Counted from the stretch's first letter, positions 9,128 through 18,555 are shown. The stretch: DNA of 64,000 bases from an uncultured Christensenellaceae bacterium (GCA_910587595.1 CAJULQ010000006.1:3599-67598); one strand, 5' to 3'. Notes: generated by a model not told the origin, from the sequence alone. Program-made: numbers and translations.

Positions 9128-9192
9128 AACGGAACGTTTCTCCCCTGTTGTTCATAGAATTTACGCACGTGTCTTTCTGTCTATATATCTAT

Positions 9193-9198
9193 AGTATA
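9193..9198 (-). promoter_or_regulatory. extended -10 promoter element
   Basis: Minus strand TGG-TATACT (TGn extended -10), 65 bp upstream of the membrane protein start. The -35 region is poor (TAGCAA at 17 bp). Confidence 0.45.
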
Positions 9199-9287
9199 CC
9201 ACAGCCTTTGCAAAATTGCTATACTTTTGCACCGATTTTTTGGGAAATTTTCGGCAAAATCGCGAAAAACGGCCTAAAAACAGCGGC

Positions 9288-12200
9288 TCACACCTCTATC
9301 TGCAAAAATTTGCGGCAAGAAAATCCGTAAAGATAGGCGGCGCACACTTTGCGCTTTAGCACGTTTTCCACCGCGCGCGCATACAGCGCCAGCTGTTTGG
9401 CATAGGCCGCACTGTGCAAGTTTTCTTCCTTGCCCGTTTTGTAGTCCACGATCTCCACACTGCCGTCTCGGTTGAAAACGAGCAGATCGATCACGCCTTG
9501 CACCAACACATGCCCGTTGCCCGTACCGCCCGCCATCGATGCGGGGGCGCTATATACAAACGCTTTTTCGCGCAAAAAGGCGCGACCGCCGATATATGCG
9601 TGCATGGCGGCGAACGCGGCCGTCAGCTCGGCGCGGTCGGTCAGAGCGCCCTCTTGCGGGAAACGGGCGCACAGTTTCTCCCAAGCGTCGGGCGATGCAA
9701 AATCCGCCCATTGCATAAACTTGTGATACGCCGTGCCCGTTATCGCCGCGCGATCGTCTTGATACAGCGGCGCGGGCGCGTTCTCCTCTTGGGCGTGCGC
9801 CACCGCCGAAACGGACACTTTCACCGCGTTCTCCGTTATCGCCGCGCGCATAGCCGCCGCCCTTTCCTCTTGGGCAAAGCGGGCGCCGAGCGTTTGCGCC
9901 AATGCGCTATCCAAAACTTTAGGCGGCGCGGGCATATACACGTCTTCGCACGCCGCGGGCGGCGTTTGCGCCGCTATCGGCGTCAAAAAGTCGTATAGCC
10001 AATCGAGATAGGCGCCGGCCGCGTCGGCGCTTTTGGCGTCGTGCTCGCCCGCGGGCGCTTGCGCTAATAGGCTTAGGCGATATTTTGCCCGCGTCATGGC
10101 CACGTACAGCACGCGCATTTCCTCTTCGGCCACGGCGCGCTTGCTCTTTTGCGCGCACACGGCAAACCGCGGGTTTTCTCGAACGGTGCGGTTTTCGAAA
10201 TCGAAGGTGCGCAACACCGCGCCCTCTTGCTCGTCGCACAGCACGGTAGCGGACGCGTCGCGCATATTGAACTGCTTGTGCAGTTCGGGCAACACCACGC
10301 ACGCAAACTCCAACCCTTTGGAGGCGTGCACCGTCATGATACGAATGGCGCGGCCGCCCCCTTGCACGCTTAGCCGCGGCACGCCGCACACGGCAATATA
10401 GCGAAGATAGTCGTGCAACGTGTCGTTTTCCGCGCCCGCCAAATGTTCCATGAACGCGTCGAGCGCCGCCGCCTCCCGCTCGCCGCCTCTTAATAGCGCT
10501 TTGGAGAAACAGCCGTAACGCGCGGTTATATCGCCCGCCAATTCGGCCACCGTTTTTTCGGCCGCGCGCAAACGCCACTGCCGCAACTCGCTCGCAAAGG
10601 CCGCCGCCTTGCGCGCCACGTCGTTGTCTTCGCCGCTCTCGGCCAACGCGTAAAACGCGTCGCAAAACAGTCCGCCGCCCGACAGTCGGATATGCGCCAG
10701 CTCGTCGGGCGTGAAATCGCCGAAGAGCGGCGACAACAAGACCGCGCCGAGGTGCACGTCGTCGCGCGCGTTGTCGAGCACCCGAAACAGCGAAAGTAAA
10801 GCGGACACCGAGGGGAAAACGTCGGCCGACGTATCGGACGAAACCATGGCCACGGGCAACGAAAGCGCGCGCAATTTTTTTTCGAGCAGATCGCAAAACG
10901 CGCCGCGCGAACGGACAAGCACCGCTACGTCGCCGTAGTCTACGGGGCGGGTCTTGCCCTCGCCCGCCTCTTCGTCGGGCACCTCGCCGCCCAGCATGTC
11001 CAATATCTCTTCCACCGTCGCGTCCGCCTCTTTTTCCAAAGCGGGGTCGGGGATCTCGGCGGTGTCGGCCTCGGCCGAATAGACGCCCGCGGGCAAATCG
11101 GAGCATTCTTCTTCCGTGCGGATCAGCCGCGCCCGCACTTGTCCCGAAAGCGTTTTGCCCGCGCGAAACGGAGCGCTCTTATAGTCCGCGCCGCCGAATT
11201 GCTCGGTCATCACCTTGCCGAACACGTCGTTCACCGTTTGCAGTATGCCCCCGCCCGACCGAAAGTTGGCGGTAAGCTCGAGCGCCGTACCCGCGCCCGC
11301 GCGATATGCCTTTTGCTTTTCGCGAAAGAACTTGGGGCGGCACATGCGAAACCCGTAAATAGACTGCTTGACGTCGCCCACGAAAAACATTTCGCACGCG
11401 AAGCAACGCAAGATCTCTTCTTGCAACGGGCTGATGTCTTGGTATTCGTCTACAAACACATACTTGTATTTGGCCACGATATCTCGACCGTGTTCGCCGC
11501 GCAAGATCTGCAAGGCGGTGTGTTCCAAATCGGCATAGTCCATTTTGCCGCGGGCGCGTTTGCTTTCGGTATACAGTTCGTGCATGCGTTCCACCGTGGC
11601 CGTCAGCGCGCGGGCATACGGCAAACTGTCTTCGTGCGAGGGCATGGCGCGTATCTTTTCGCGTTTTTTGCACACCTCGGCATACGCCGCTTTGCGCGTT
11701 TTGAGCCGTTCGTGCCAAATAAACGACGGCGCGTCCGAACGCATGGGCGACAGCGCGCACGCATACGGTTCACCCGCGCAAACGCACGCATACAGTTGCT
11801 CGGCGGCAACCGTATCGGCGGCCGCACCCGATGCGCGCAAATGCGGCAAAAGCTCTTTCAGTTCCTCCCCGATACGTTGCGCGTCCGTATCCGTTTGCGC
11901 CAGCAACGCGGCGCGATATTGTGCATCCGTCCGTTGCGCCGACAGCCGCAACCACCCGTAAAAATCGGCTTGCGCGCGCGCGTAGTCGTACACCGCGAGC
12001 ACCGCCTCTTTCAAGCGGCGGTGACTGCGGTTTTTATACAGCGCCGCATATAAGCCGGCAAACGCCTCGTCGCCTTGTTCCCGCCGTTCGGCCACGGCTT
12101 GTTCGGCCGCCGCATTTTTGAGCGATTCTTCCTCGCCCTCTTCGAGCACCGTGCTTTCGGGATCCACGGGCGGTTGGGCGGCGAAAAACCACGACTTGAT

Positions 12201-12503
12201 CAAATGCGCGCACCACGCGTGCAAGGTGGAAATTTCGGCTTGCGGCAGATAGCGCAATTGTTTATGCAGCCACGCGTCGTTTGCGTCCGCCAACGCCTCG
12301 CCCAATTTGCGTTTCATATCGGCCGCCGCCGTTTTGGTAAAGGTGCACACCACCGTTTGGCGCAAGTCCGCCCCCTCGCGCAACAGCGCGCAAATGCGCT
12401 CGATCATAACGGCCGTTTTGCCGCTGCCCGCGCCCGCCGACACCAACAAATGGGTGCCGCGCGCGTCGATGGCCTTTCTCTGTTCATCCGTCCAATTTCT
12501 CAT
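9288..12503 (-). CDS. addA: AddA helicase-nuclease subunit
   Basis: A 1071-residue subunit of the AddAB complex, which resects double-strand breaks for RecA. Superfamily-1 motifs in order: Walker A SAGAGSGKT near residue 24, TFTKTAAADM, DEYQD (YVFVDEYQD), GDVKQSIYGF, LTANFRSG, TVHASKGLEF, and YVAMTRAKY. The C-terminal RecB-type nuclease is intact (GVIDLLV...EIVDYKTGK). ATG at 12503 overlaps the addB stop (ATGA), so it is chosen over an in-frame start at 12551 that would lie deep inside addB. Confidence 0.96.
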   Translation of the reverse strand: MRNWTDEQRKAIDARGTHLLVSAGAGSGKTAVMIERICALLREGADLRQTVVCTFTKTAAADMKRKLGEALADANDAWLHKQLRYLPQAEISTLHAWCAHLIKSWFFAAQPPVDPESTVLEEGEEESLKNAAAEQAVAERREQGDEAFAGLYAALYKNRSHRRLKEAVLAVYDYARAQADFYGWLRLSAQRTDAQYRAALLAQTDTDAQRIGEELKELLPHLRASGAAADTVAAEQLYACVCAGEPYACALSPMRSDAPSFIWHERLKTRKAAYAEVCKKREKIRAMPSHEDSLPYARALTATVERMHELYTESKRARGKMDYADLEHTALQILRGEHGRDIVAKYKYVFVDEYQDISPLQEEILRCFACEMFFVGDVKQSIYGFRMCRPKFFREKQKAYRAGAGTALELTANFRSGGGILQTVNDVFGKVMTEQFGGADYKSAPFRAGKTLSGQVRARLIRTEEECSDLPAGVYSAEADTAEIPDPALEKEADATVEEILDMLGGEVPDEEAGEGKTRPVDYGDVAVLVRSRGAFCDLLEKKLRALSLPVAMVSSDTSADVFPSVSALLSLFRVLDNARDDVHLGAVLLSPLFGDFTPDELAHIRLSGGGLFCDAFYALAESGEDNDVARKAAAFASELRQWRLRAAEKTVAELAGDITARYGCFSKALLRGGEREAAALDAFMEHLAGAENDTLHDYLRYIAVCGVPRLSVQGGGRAIRIMTVHASKGLEFACVVLPELHKQFNMRDASATVLCDEQEGAVLRTFDFENRTVRENPRFAVCAQKSKRAVAEEEMRVLYVAMTRAKYRLSLLAQAPAGEHDAKSADAAGAYLDWLYDFLTPIAAQTPPAACEDVYMPAPPKVLDSALAQTLGARFAQEERAAAMRAAITENAVKVSVSAVAHAQEENAPAPLYQDDRAAITGTAYHKFMQWADFASPDAWEKLCARFPQEGALTDRAELTAAFAAMHAYIGGRAFLREKAFVYSAPASMAGGTGNGHVLVQGVIDLLVFNRDGSVEIVDYKTGKEENLHSAAYAKQLALYARAVENVLKRKVCAAYLYGFSCRKFLQIEV

Positions 12504-15500
12504 TTGTCCGTTTCCTTTTGCGCGGCCTGCACCGTTTCTATCCACTCGCACTTAATATGGCGCTTAGTTCGCTCGCGCGTTTTGCCGCCCAGCGCCGTGC
12601 ACACGTCTTTCACCTCGCAATAGGCGCACTCGTTGCCCCCGCCCAGCGGCGCGGCGGCGCAGTATCCGCTTTGCATTTCGGCCGCGCCCGCCGCAAACAC
12701 CGCCTCGGCATAGTCGCAGACAGCGGCGAGCGTTTCGCCGCGCACCGCCGCGCTGCCCGTTTTGCGAAGCACCGTTTTATCGGGGGCGGACTGTTTGGCC
12801 GCCGTGGCGCACACCACGTCGCTCGCATACAGCGGCGTGCGCAAGCCGCCGTCCATTTCGGCCGCGTATCGTTCGTCGAAAATGCCGCGCAAGCGGTGGC
12901 TTTTGCTGTCGTCGGAAAAGCCGGCGGACAGCGGAAAATAAAACATGCCCGCGGGCGTGTAGCCGTTTTCTTGCGCCACCTTCAAATACACGGGCAACTG
13001 GATCTTGCGCCCGTAGTAAATATCGGCGTACGAAAATTCGGCGTGCCCCGTTTTGTAATCGATCACCCGCGCCAACCCCGCGCCGCCGTTGTCCGCCACG
13101 TCCAAGCGGTCTATAACGCCCTCGGCCGTGGTCTGCCCCGACGGCAACGTAAAGGTGCGACCGCGCAGCGGCGCGCCCTCTTTGCCGAACGCCGCCTCGG
13201 TATACGCGGCGGCAAAATCGCCTTTGCGCAGTTGCGCCGCCACCACGCCCGCCAGCGTTACCGCCTCGCCCGTCAGTTCGGCCATGAACCGCTCGTCGGC
13301 GCCGCGCAACAGTTGCGGCTCGTTTTCGCGCACGGACGCCACAATGGCGGGCACGGTGCTTTGCGGCTCGTCGTACGCGCCGCCCGCCACGAAAAGCTCG
13401 ATCACGCGGTGCAAAAAGGTGCCTAAGTCGAGCGGCGAAACTTGGCCGTCGGGGCGTGCTTTGAGCTTTAATCCGTAGCGCAAAAAACAGCGCAACGGAC
13501 ACGCAAAATATTCTTGCACGCGGCTCACGGACAATCGGCGAGCGGCATATAAACTCGCGGCGCAAGCCACGCGTTCGCACCGCCCCGACAGCGCGGGCAC
13601 CCGTCCCGACAGCGCGGCCGCCAACTCGTTTTCAAACCCCAAACCGTCGCCGCCCGCGTCGCAGTCGGCCTTGCCGATAAGATACAGCTCGAGCGCCGCC
13701 GCGGGCGTGGGGCACAGCGCAAGCAACAGCTTTCGCGCCGCCTCGTCGCGCTCGGACAGCCGCAAGCGCTCGCTTTCGGGCGAACTTGCCCGCACCGCGC
13801 GCAACCCGTGTATGCGCGCCAACACGGGCGAGGGCGGTTGCGCCGTGCAGTACGACAAAAAGAGATTTTCACTGCCCGACAGCACGGCGTTCAGCTCGGC
13901 CGCCGCGCGCGCGTTGCGCGCCTCCACGCTTGGCTCTATCACCGCTTTTTTATCGCCGTGCGCCGCCACTTGCGCCAAATCGGCGTCGGACAGCAAGCCG
14001 TCGTCGTGCAACACTTTGGGCGCCTCGCCCTCTTGCATGCCCACCGCAAACAAATACTTTTTACCCGACGCGCGAAAGGCCGAAACGTCGCCCACTTCCA
14101 CGGTGTGCGCGCGGTTGGGGATCACCCCCACTTCTTTGAGCGAAAAACTTTCTTCCAACGCCTCCGTGAGTAAGGCAAAGGGCACGGGCAAGGCAAACAC
14201 TTCTTCGAGCACGGCGGCTTGCGCGGCGATCTCCCCCCGCACCCCCGGAAACAGCGCGTTGAACTGCGCCGTGATCTCCGCCTCGTTTGGCGGCATCGCC
14301 TGTACTATGGCGCGGCCGAGATCGGCGCCGTTATGCACGTTCTCTTTGTGCACGCCGCGCACCAAAGCCGCCAACTTCGCCCGCACCGCCTCGGCCACGG
14401 GCAACGCGCCCGCCAACACGGGGTCGCTCGGCTCGAACGAAAACGCGCGCGTCATGCCCCATTCGGGCAACGCCGTGCCCAGCACGTAATTTTCGAATAC
14501 GTCGGCGTCGGCGGCCGACACGCCGCAATACGGGCTTTTGCTTAAGCGAATATAATTGGCGTTAGTGCCCGTTTGCGCCGCCGCAAACAAGCAAGAAAGA
14601 TAGCGCGCCAACGGATGGGACGACAGCGCGTATTTTTCATCGGCAAAATAGGGTATGCCGTATTCGGTAAAAATGCGCTTGAGCCGCGCCGTGTCGGCCG
14701 CGGGCACAATAACGCCCATGTCGTCGTACGGCACGCCCCGCTCGCGCAACGCGCGTATGCGCACCGCCGCCGCTTTCAGTTCGTCGGCGCGCGAGGGCGC
14801 GGCGTATTCCTCGATGCGCTTGTCCTCTATCTCCAAGCGGCCGGCTGCCGTATACACATAGGCGTGCCCCTCGCCGCACAGCGCGCATATCTTTTGCACG
14901 ATGCGATTTTGTAACGGCATAAACGCGTCGTAGCACGCGAAAAACACGTCCGCGCCCGCAAAGTATGCGCCGCAAGCCCCCAGCATTTTGTCTAACAGCA
15001 ACATGCCGCCCGCCGAATCCACGTACTTGCCGCGCATGTTTTGCATAAACGCGGCGTATATCTTTTTCACGTCGTGCAGTTTTTTGCCCGTCAGCCCCGC
15101 CACGTCGTCCGGCAGATCGTCGGGCGCCAATCCGCTGGCCGCCAACTGACACAAGTTGTCGTACATCGTTTCGCCGAATCCGGCAAAATGCGCGCTGCGC
15201 CGAAAGCACACAAGGCTGTCGGCGTTTTCGCTCAAAATGCGCCGCACCCACAGCACGGCGCCCAACCGCGACAGCGGCTTTTCCGCGCCGCTCCCGCCCG
15301 CGTACTCTTCCAGCTTGTATCGCAAACGGTCGATCGTGAGCACCTCGGCGTCGAACGCGCCTCCGCTCTCGCCGTATAAAAGTTTTTCGGCCAGCAACGT
15401 GTATTTGTCGGGCACGAACAAAATATACCGCCGATCAAACGAAAATCCGTACCGCGCGCGGCGGTCGTTAATTTCGCGCACCGCCAAACGCAACGTTTCG

Positions 15501-15535
15501 GCGTGGGTGTTCCTCTCGATAATTTTAGCGTTCAT
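12500..15535 (-). CDS. addB: AddB helicase-like/nuclease subunit
   Basis: A 1011-residue partner of AddA. The C-terminal nuclease shows GVIDRLD and ARVIDYKTG. Around it are the four cysteines of the AddB iron-sulfur staple: one in YFACPLRC and three in CAYCEVKDVC near the end. The usual N-terminal P-loop (GxSGxGKT) is absent: the protein starts MNAKIIERNTHAETL and goes straight to FVPDKYTLLAE, so this subunit probably has no ATP site at its N-terminus. ATG at 15535 has no ribosome site and lies six bases from a -10 element (TACAAT), so the mRNA may be leaderless. A further in-frame start at 15631 would run through both divergent promoters. Confidence 0.93.
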   Translation of the reverse strand: MNAKIIERNTHAETLRLAVREINDRRARYGFSFDRRYILFVPDKYTLLAEKLLYGESGGAFDAEVLTIDRLRYKLEEYAGGSGAEKPLSRLGAVLWVRRILSENADSLVCFRRSAHFAGFGETMYDNLCQLAASGLAPDDLPDDVAGLTGKKLHDVKKIYAAFMQNMRGKYVDSAGGMLLLDKMLGACGAYFAGADVFFACYDAFMPLQNRIVQKICALCGEGHAYVYTAAGRLEIEDKRIEEYAAPSRADELKAAAVRIRALRERGVPYDDMGVIVPAADTARLKRIFTEYGIPYFADEKYALSSHPLARYLSCLFAAAQTGTNANYIRLSKSPYCGVSAADADVFENYVLGTALPEWGMTRAFSFEPSDPVLAGALPVAEAVRAKLAALVRGVHKENVHNGADLGRAIVQAMPPNEAEITAQFNALFPGVRGEIAAQAAVLEEVFALPVPFALLTEALEESFSLKEVGVIPNRAHTVEVGDVSAFRASGKKYLFAVGMQEGEAPKVLHDDGLLSDADLAQVAAHGDKKAVIEPSVEARNARAAAELNAVLSGSENLFLSYCTAQPPSPVLARIHGLRAVRASSPESERLRLSERDEAARKLLLALCPTPAAALELYLIGKADCDAGGDGLGFENELAAALSGRVPALSGRCERVACAASLYAARRLSVSRVQEYFACPLRCFLRYGLKLKARPDGQVSPLDLGTFLHRVIELFVAGGAYDEPQSTVPAIVASVRENEPQLLRGADERFMAELTGEAVTLAGVVAAQLRKGDFAAAYTEAAFGKEGAPLRGRTFTLPSGQTTAEGVIDRLDVADNGGAGLARVIDYKTGHAEFSYADIYYGRKIQLPVYLKVAQENGYTPAGMFYFPLSAGFSDDSKSHRLRGIFDERYAAEMDGGLRTPLYASDVVCATAAKQSAPDKTVLRKTGSAAVRGETLAAVCDYAEAVFAAGAAEMQSGYCAAAPLGGGNECAYCEVKDVCTALGGKTRERTKRHIKCEWIETVQAAQKETDK

Positions 15536-15541
15536 TCTTAT

Positions 15542-15571
15542 ATTGTAGCGTGTTTTAAGTTGATAAATCAA
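15542..15571 (-). promoter_or_regulatory. addB promoter, possibly leaderless
   Basis: Minus strand TTGATT (15566-15571), 18 bp, TACAAT (15542-15547). Only six bases separate the -10 from the addB ATG, so transcription would begin at or next to the start codon. Confidence 0.55.
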
Positions 15572-15588
15572 GCAAATTGTGTTAAAAT
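15560..15588 (+). promoter_or_regulatory. promoter of the lipoprotein gene, overlapping the addB promoter
   Basis: Plus strand TTGATA (15560-15565), 17 bp, TAAAAT (15583-15588). The ATG at 15595 is six bases downstream, so this transcript too would be nearly leaderless. Both -35 elements are interleaved, so the two promoters probably compete. Confidence 0.6.
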
Positions 15589-15594
15589 AGGCGT

Positions 15595-16734
15595 ATGATG
15601 AACAAAAAGATCGTTTGTGTATTGTTGGCAACGCTGTTTGCCTTTACCGCCGCGGGCTGCAGCGGCGGCGACGTTTCGGTATCGTTCGACGAATCCATGC
15701 CGTGGGCGGATGCGGCGTACGAATACACCGAATACAAGATCGAGCGGCAGTATGTGGGCGGCAACCAAGACGTAACGGTGGCTGAGGGCACGTATACCAG
15801 CGAGCTTAAGCGCGGCGCCGAACAAACCACGCTTACCAACCGTTTCAAGCTCACCTATCTCGACGAGGAACACGCCGCCTATATCAACGAACGGGGCGAA
15901 AAGCTGTTGAACGCCGGCCTCACCGATACGTATGAGGGGACAGTCACCTTTTTGAACGATTCGCTGGCGCCCGTATCGGCAAGCAAAACGCAAAACGTGG
16001 CGCAGCGCCCGCTTACCGACAACATGCCCGCCGATGCGCAAACCGAGGGACTGCCCGACGGCGTGCTTTCGCGCTACTTGTTGCCCACCGCGGTAAAATA
16101 CGCCGATCCCCGCGGGTATGCCTACCAAGCCGACTACACGGCCGACACCGTGCATTTTACCACCACGTCGGGCGTAACTACCGAGGACAAAGAAAACAAC
16201 CGCTATTGCCGCGACTATTACGCCGTGGAAAAAGACTACGCCATAAAAGGCAATACGCGATACGACAACGAACAGCTCGCCTATGTGGTGCGCGCCATGA
16301 CCGCATGCAAAAGAAAGGGCAGCGGCACGTTCTATCTTTCCAACTTTTACGACTCGTTCGTGAACGACAAGTATGTCCGCTACACCATGAATTTGGATTG
16401 CGCGGATAAAAACGCGTCTACCACCTTGGAATTATCGCCCGAAAAAGTCTACTTGGAAGACGCCGAAGGGCGCGTGGAGGCCGAGGGCGGCAAATACACC
16501 ATACCGTGCGTGCAAGCCACGGTGAGCATTTCGTCCGCCACGCCCGGCCCCGCCGTTTCTCTGTTGGTCACCGACCCCATCTATACGTTAGCGCAATCGC
16601 AAACGCCCACGATCAAAACGTCTAAAGTGGTGGTGCAAATGACGTTTACCGAATACGCCTATTCCTCGGCCAAAGTAAACTACCGCACGGTGTACACCCT
16701 CACCGAGTTCCGCAACCGCCCGCTCGGCAACTGA
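15595..16734 (+). CDS. putative lipoprotein, unknown function
   Basis: A 379-residue protein with a lipoprotein signal ending TAAGC (Cys22). The start is ATG 15595 or the next codon, ATG 15598; a weak AGG at 15589-15591 would suit the second. The mature chain is rich in Thr, Tyr and acidic residues and has alternating beta-like stretches, with no motif I recognise. It is divergent from addB and convergent with another lipoprotein gene across a shared terminator. Confidence 0.8.
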   Translation: MMNKKIVCVLLATLFAFTAAGCSGGDVSVSFDESMPWADAAYEYTEYKIERQYVGGNQDVTVAEGTYTSELKRGAEQTTLTNRFKLTYLDEEHAAYINERGEKLLNAGLTDTYEGTVTFLNDSLAPVSASKTQNVAQRPLTDNMPADAQTEGLPDGVLSRYLLPTAVKYADPRGYAYQADYTADTVHFTTTSGVTTEDKENNRYCRDYYAVEKDYAIKGNTRYDNEQLAYVVRAMTACKRKGSGTFYLSNFYDSFVNDKYVRYTMNLDCADKNASTTLELSPEKVYLEDAEGRVEAEGGKYTIPCVQATVSISSATPGPAVSLLVTDPIYTLAQSQTPTIKTSKVVVQMTFTEYAYSSAKVNYRTVYTLTEFRNRPLGN

Positions 16735-16756
16735 CCCAAAACATAGCAAAAAATAA

Positions 16757-16790
16757 AAGAGTGCAAGCATTGCGTTTGCACTCTTTTTTT
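16757..16790. terminator. bidirectional intrinsic terminator
   Basis: Ten-bp perfect stem AAGAGTGCAA/TTGCACTCTT (16757-16766 with 16776-16785), 9-base loop, T-run on the plus strand and A-run on the other side. It sits between two convergent lipoprotein genes. Confidence 0.9.
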
Positions 16791-16805
16791 CGGGTTTCGA
16801 CAGAT

Positions 16806-18161
16806 CTACTTTTTTTCGGGGTATTCCGTATCCACATTCGGCAAGTCCGGCTCGGGATCGGGCACAACCTCTCCTTTGTCGCCCTCTTCTTTATCGCCCG
16901 TATCGGGAACGGTCGGCTCTTGTATATCGGGGAGCGTTACAAAAGTGCTGCCATACGCGGAAAACGTTGCCACCGTGGTGGTTTTGGGGCCTTCTTGCGT
17001 GCCGATGTTTTCCATGGCAATAGACACCACTTTGCCGTTGCGGAATTTGATCGTTGTGTTGTAGCACACATAGGCGCCTTGCGCTTCGTCGTAGGTAAAC
17101 TCGTTAAAGTGCGTGGCGAAATCCGTAAATCCGGACATCACTTGGCCAACACTTTGCTCATACATCGTTTGGCCTATATCGCTCGCTACACCGTCCGCGA
17201 TCATATAGTATTTTTCGCCCACTTTGGCTAATATCAATATTTGACCGCCGTTCGTTACTTGCAAACAGCCGGCATCGAGCGCAATAAGCATCGTCTCGGT
17301 GGACGATTGCCCATTTTCCGTAATATCCGCCGACACGGTAACGTTCGCCAACGCTTGTTCGGAAAAAGCGTATTCCCATTGTTCTTGGGTCACTCGGGTG
17401 CTACCCTCGTTCTCGCCTTCACCTTCACCTTCGCCTTCGCCGTTACCTTCACCTTCACCGCCGACGTCGGTGGCTTGCGGCAACGTTACGCTCGTGGTGC
17501 CGTAGTTATACATTTGAAAGTACATCTCCCAAACGCTCTTGCCATCCGATTCGGACACTTCCGCCACGGCAAGTTTGCCGTCCGCGATCTTTATCGTTGT
17601 GTTCATCGTATACGTGATAGGCTGGTTGTTCTCATCGAAGCCTTCTTCGGTTTCGGAATACACATACGCTTTTTTGTCCTCGTCGTATGTAACTCTTGTG
17701 TAGCCTTCTTCCAAATCGCCCATCTCGCCCAAGATAGCTTGCAACGTGTACTCGTTGTCCTCTATGGGGGAACGTTTCCACACTTGCTCTTGGGGATCGA
17801 ACGCATAGCCATACGTCACGTTGCCCTCTTGGCTGACGTACGCATTCATCGTTTCGGTCTGTCCGTTGTTTTCGCTGGTGATCGACAACTGCGTTTTGTC
17901 GCCGTCGAACTTGGCCACCGTTTCCATGCCCCTGCGGTTTCCGTCTTGCGTCACTTTCATGCCCGCTTTCACCGTCACGTTGGTCACTTCGCTCATGTCG
18001 AACGCCGCCGCCCATTGCTCGGCCGTCACCTTTTCGCCCTTTACCTTGGTCGGATCGGGCGCGCCGTCCTTGCCGCCCTTGTCGTCGCCGCCGCACGCCA
18101 TCAAGCCCAAAGCCAACACGAGCGCCAACAACGCAACAAGCAAACCTCTTACCTTTTTCAT
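16806..18161 (-). CDS. two-domain repeat lipoprotein, unknown function
   Basis: A 451-residue protein with a signal ending LMAC (Cys23). The mature part consists of two related domains: one starts KVTAEQWAAAF near residue 44, the second RVTQEQWEYAF near 257. Each continues with NVTV, a TTIKxxxGK segment and ends in a (T/S)(S/F)VTLP strand. They are joined by a Gly-Glu linker (about 234-251) and followed by an acidic Pro/Asp tail. The fold resembles LppX/LolA-like extracytoplasmic domains in secondary-structure rhythm only; this is a guess. Its promoter carries a G9 tract. AAGGAG lies seven bases before the ATG. Confidence 0.8.
   Translation of the reverse strand: MKKVRGLLVALLALVLALGLMACGGDDKGGKDGAPDPTKVKGEKVTAEQWAAAFDMSEVTNVTVKAGMKVTQDGNRRGMETVAKFDGDKTQLSITSENNGQTETMNAYVSQEGNVTYGYAFDPQEQVWKRSPIEDNEYTLQAILGEMGDLEEGYTRVTYDEDKKAYVYSETEEGFDENNQPITYTMNTTIKIADGKLAVAEVSESDGKSVWEMYFQMYNYGTTSVTLPQATDVGGEGEGNGEGEGEGEGENEGSTRVTQEQWEYAFSEQALANVTVSADITENGQSSTETMLIALDAGCLQVTNGGQILILAKVGEKYYMIADGVASDIGQTMYEQSVGQVMSGFTDFATHFNEFTYDEAQGAYVCYNTTIKFRNGKVVSIAMENIGTQEGPKTTTVATFSAYGSTFVTLPDIQEPTVPDTGDKEEGDKGEVVPDPEPDLPNVDTEYPEKK
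17409..17460. repeat. 6-bp microsatellite encoding a Gly-Glu linker
   Basis: A run of near-identical hexamers (TTCACC/TTCGCC on the plus strand) encodes alternating Gly-Glu between the two domains of the lipoprotein. Hexamer slippage would lengthen or shorten the linker in frame. Confidence 0.75.
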
Positions 18162-18193
18162 ACTTACACTCCTTTGTCTGATTGGATACTATA

Positions 18194-18221
18194 AGTATAC
18201 ACCCCCCCCCGAAAATGTCAA
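18194..18221 (-). promoter_or_regulatory. promoter with G9 homopolymer in the spacer
   Basis: Minus strand TTGACA (18216-18221), 16-bp spacer with nine consecutive G (18202-18210), TATACT (18194-18199). The layout is the same as the promoter at 6919-6946: same tract length, same spacer length, same -10. Confidence 0.8.
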
Positions 18222-18275
18222 GTCATTTTGCTTGCGTTCGCCCCCTTTATCGACGAGAGCACAATGTTCGAAAAC

Positions 18276-18308
18276 AAAATGAGTCTATAATTGTTATAGA
18301 CCCATTTT
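18276..18308. terminator. hairpin with terminator-like symmetry
   Basis: Stem AAAATG-A-GTCTATAA / TTATAGAC-C-CATTTT with a 3-base loop and one mismatch, flanked by short A/T runs. It lies in the 446-bp gene-free stretch between 18162 and 18607. Otherwise that stretch holds the G9 promoter, repeat copy a (18385-18490) and the terminator at 18556. Confidence 0.55.
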
Positions 18309-18384
18309 ATACAACCTCATTTAAGCAAATCATCCACAACGCTTGCATTCGTTTACTGTTGCAACAAATAGATAAAAAAACCTA

Positions 18385-18490
18385 CAAGATATTTTACCCT
18401 ACATATTCTCACTCTCTTGCCGTTAAAAAAGCGGCGTTTAAGATTCCTCGGCTACGCTCGGAATGACAGAGCTGTGGCGGGTTGCGCTCG
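18385..18490. repeat. intergenic repeat, copy a (partial)
   Basis: Shares ATATTTTACCC, GCGGCGTTTAAGATTCCTCGG and the core GCTCGGAATGACAGAG with copies b (18994-19194) and c (20659-20830). It lacks the terminal hairpin. It lies just downstream of the small membrane protein gene. Confidence 0.8.
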
Positions 18491-18555
18491 ATATACAGTT
18501 CGTAATATAATAAGTTTGGTATATCAATGGCAAAACCACTCAACTTTCATTATAC

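Noticed and set aside
12504..12551. Longer AddA start
   Set aside because: It would overlap 16 codons of addB. ATG 12503 with the ATGA overlap begins at the family's normal N-terminus.
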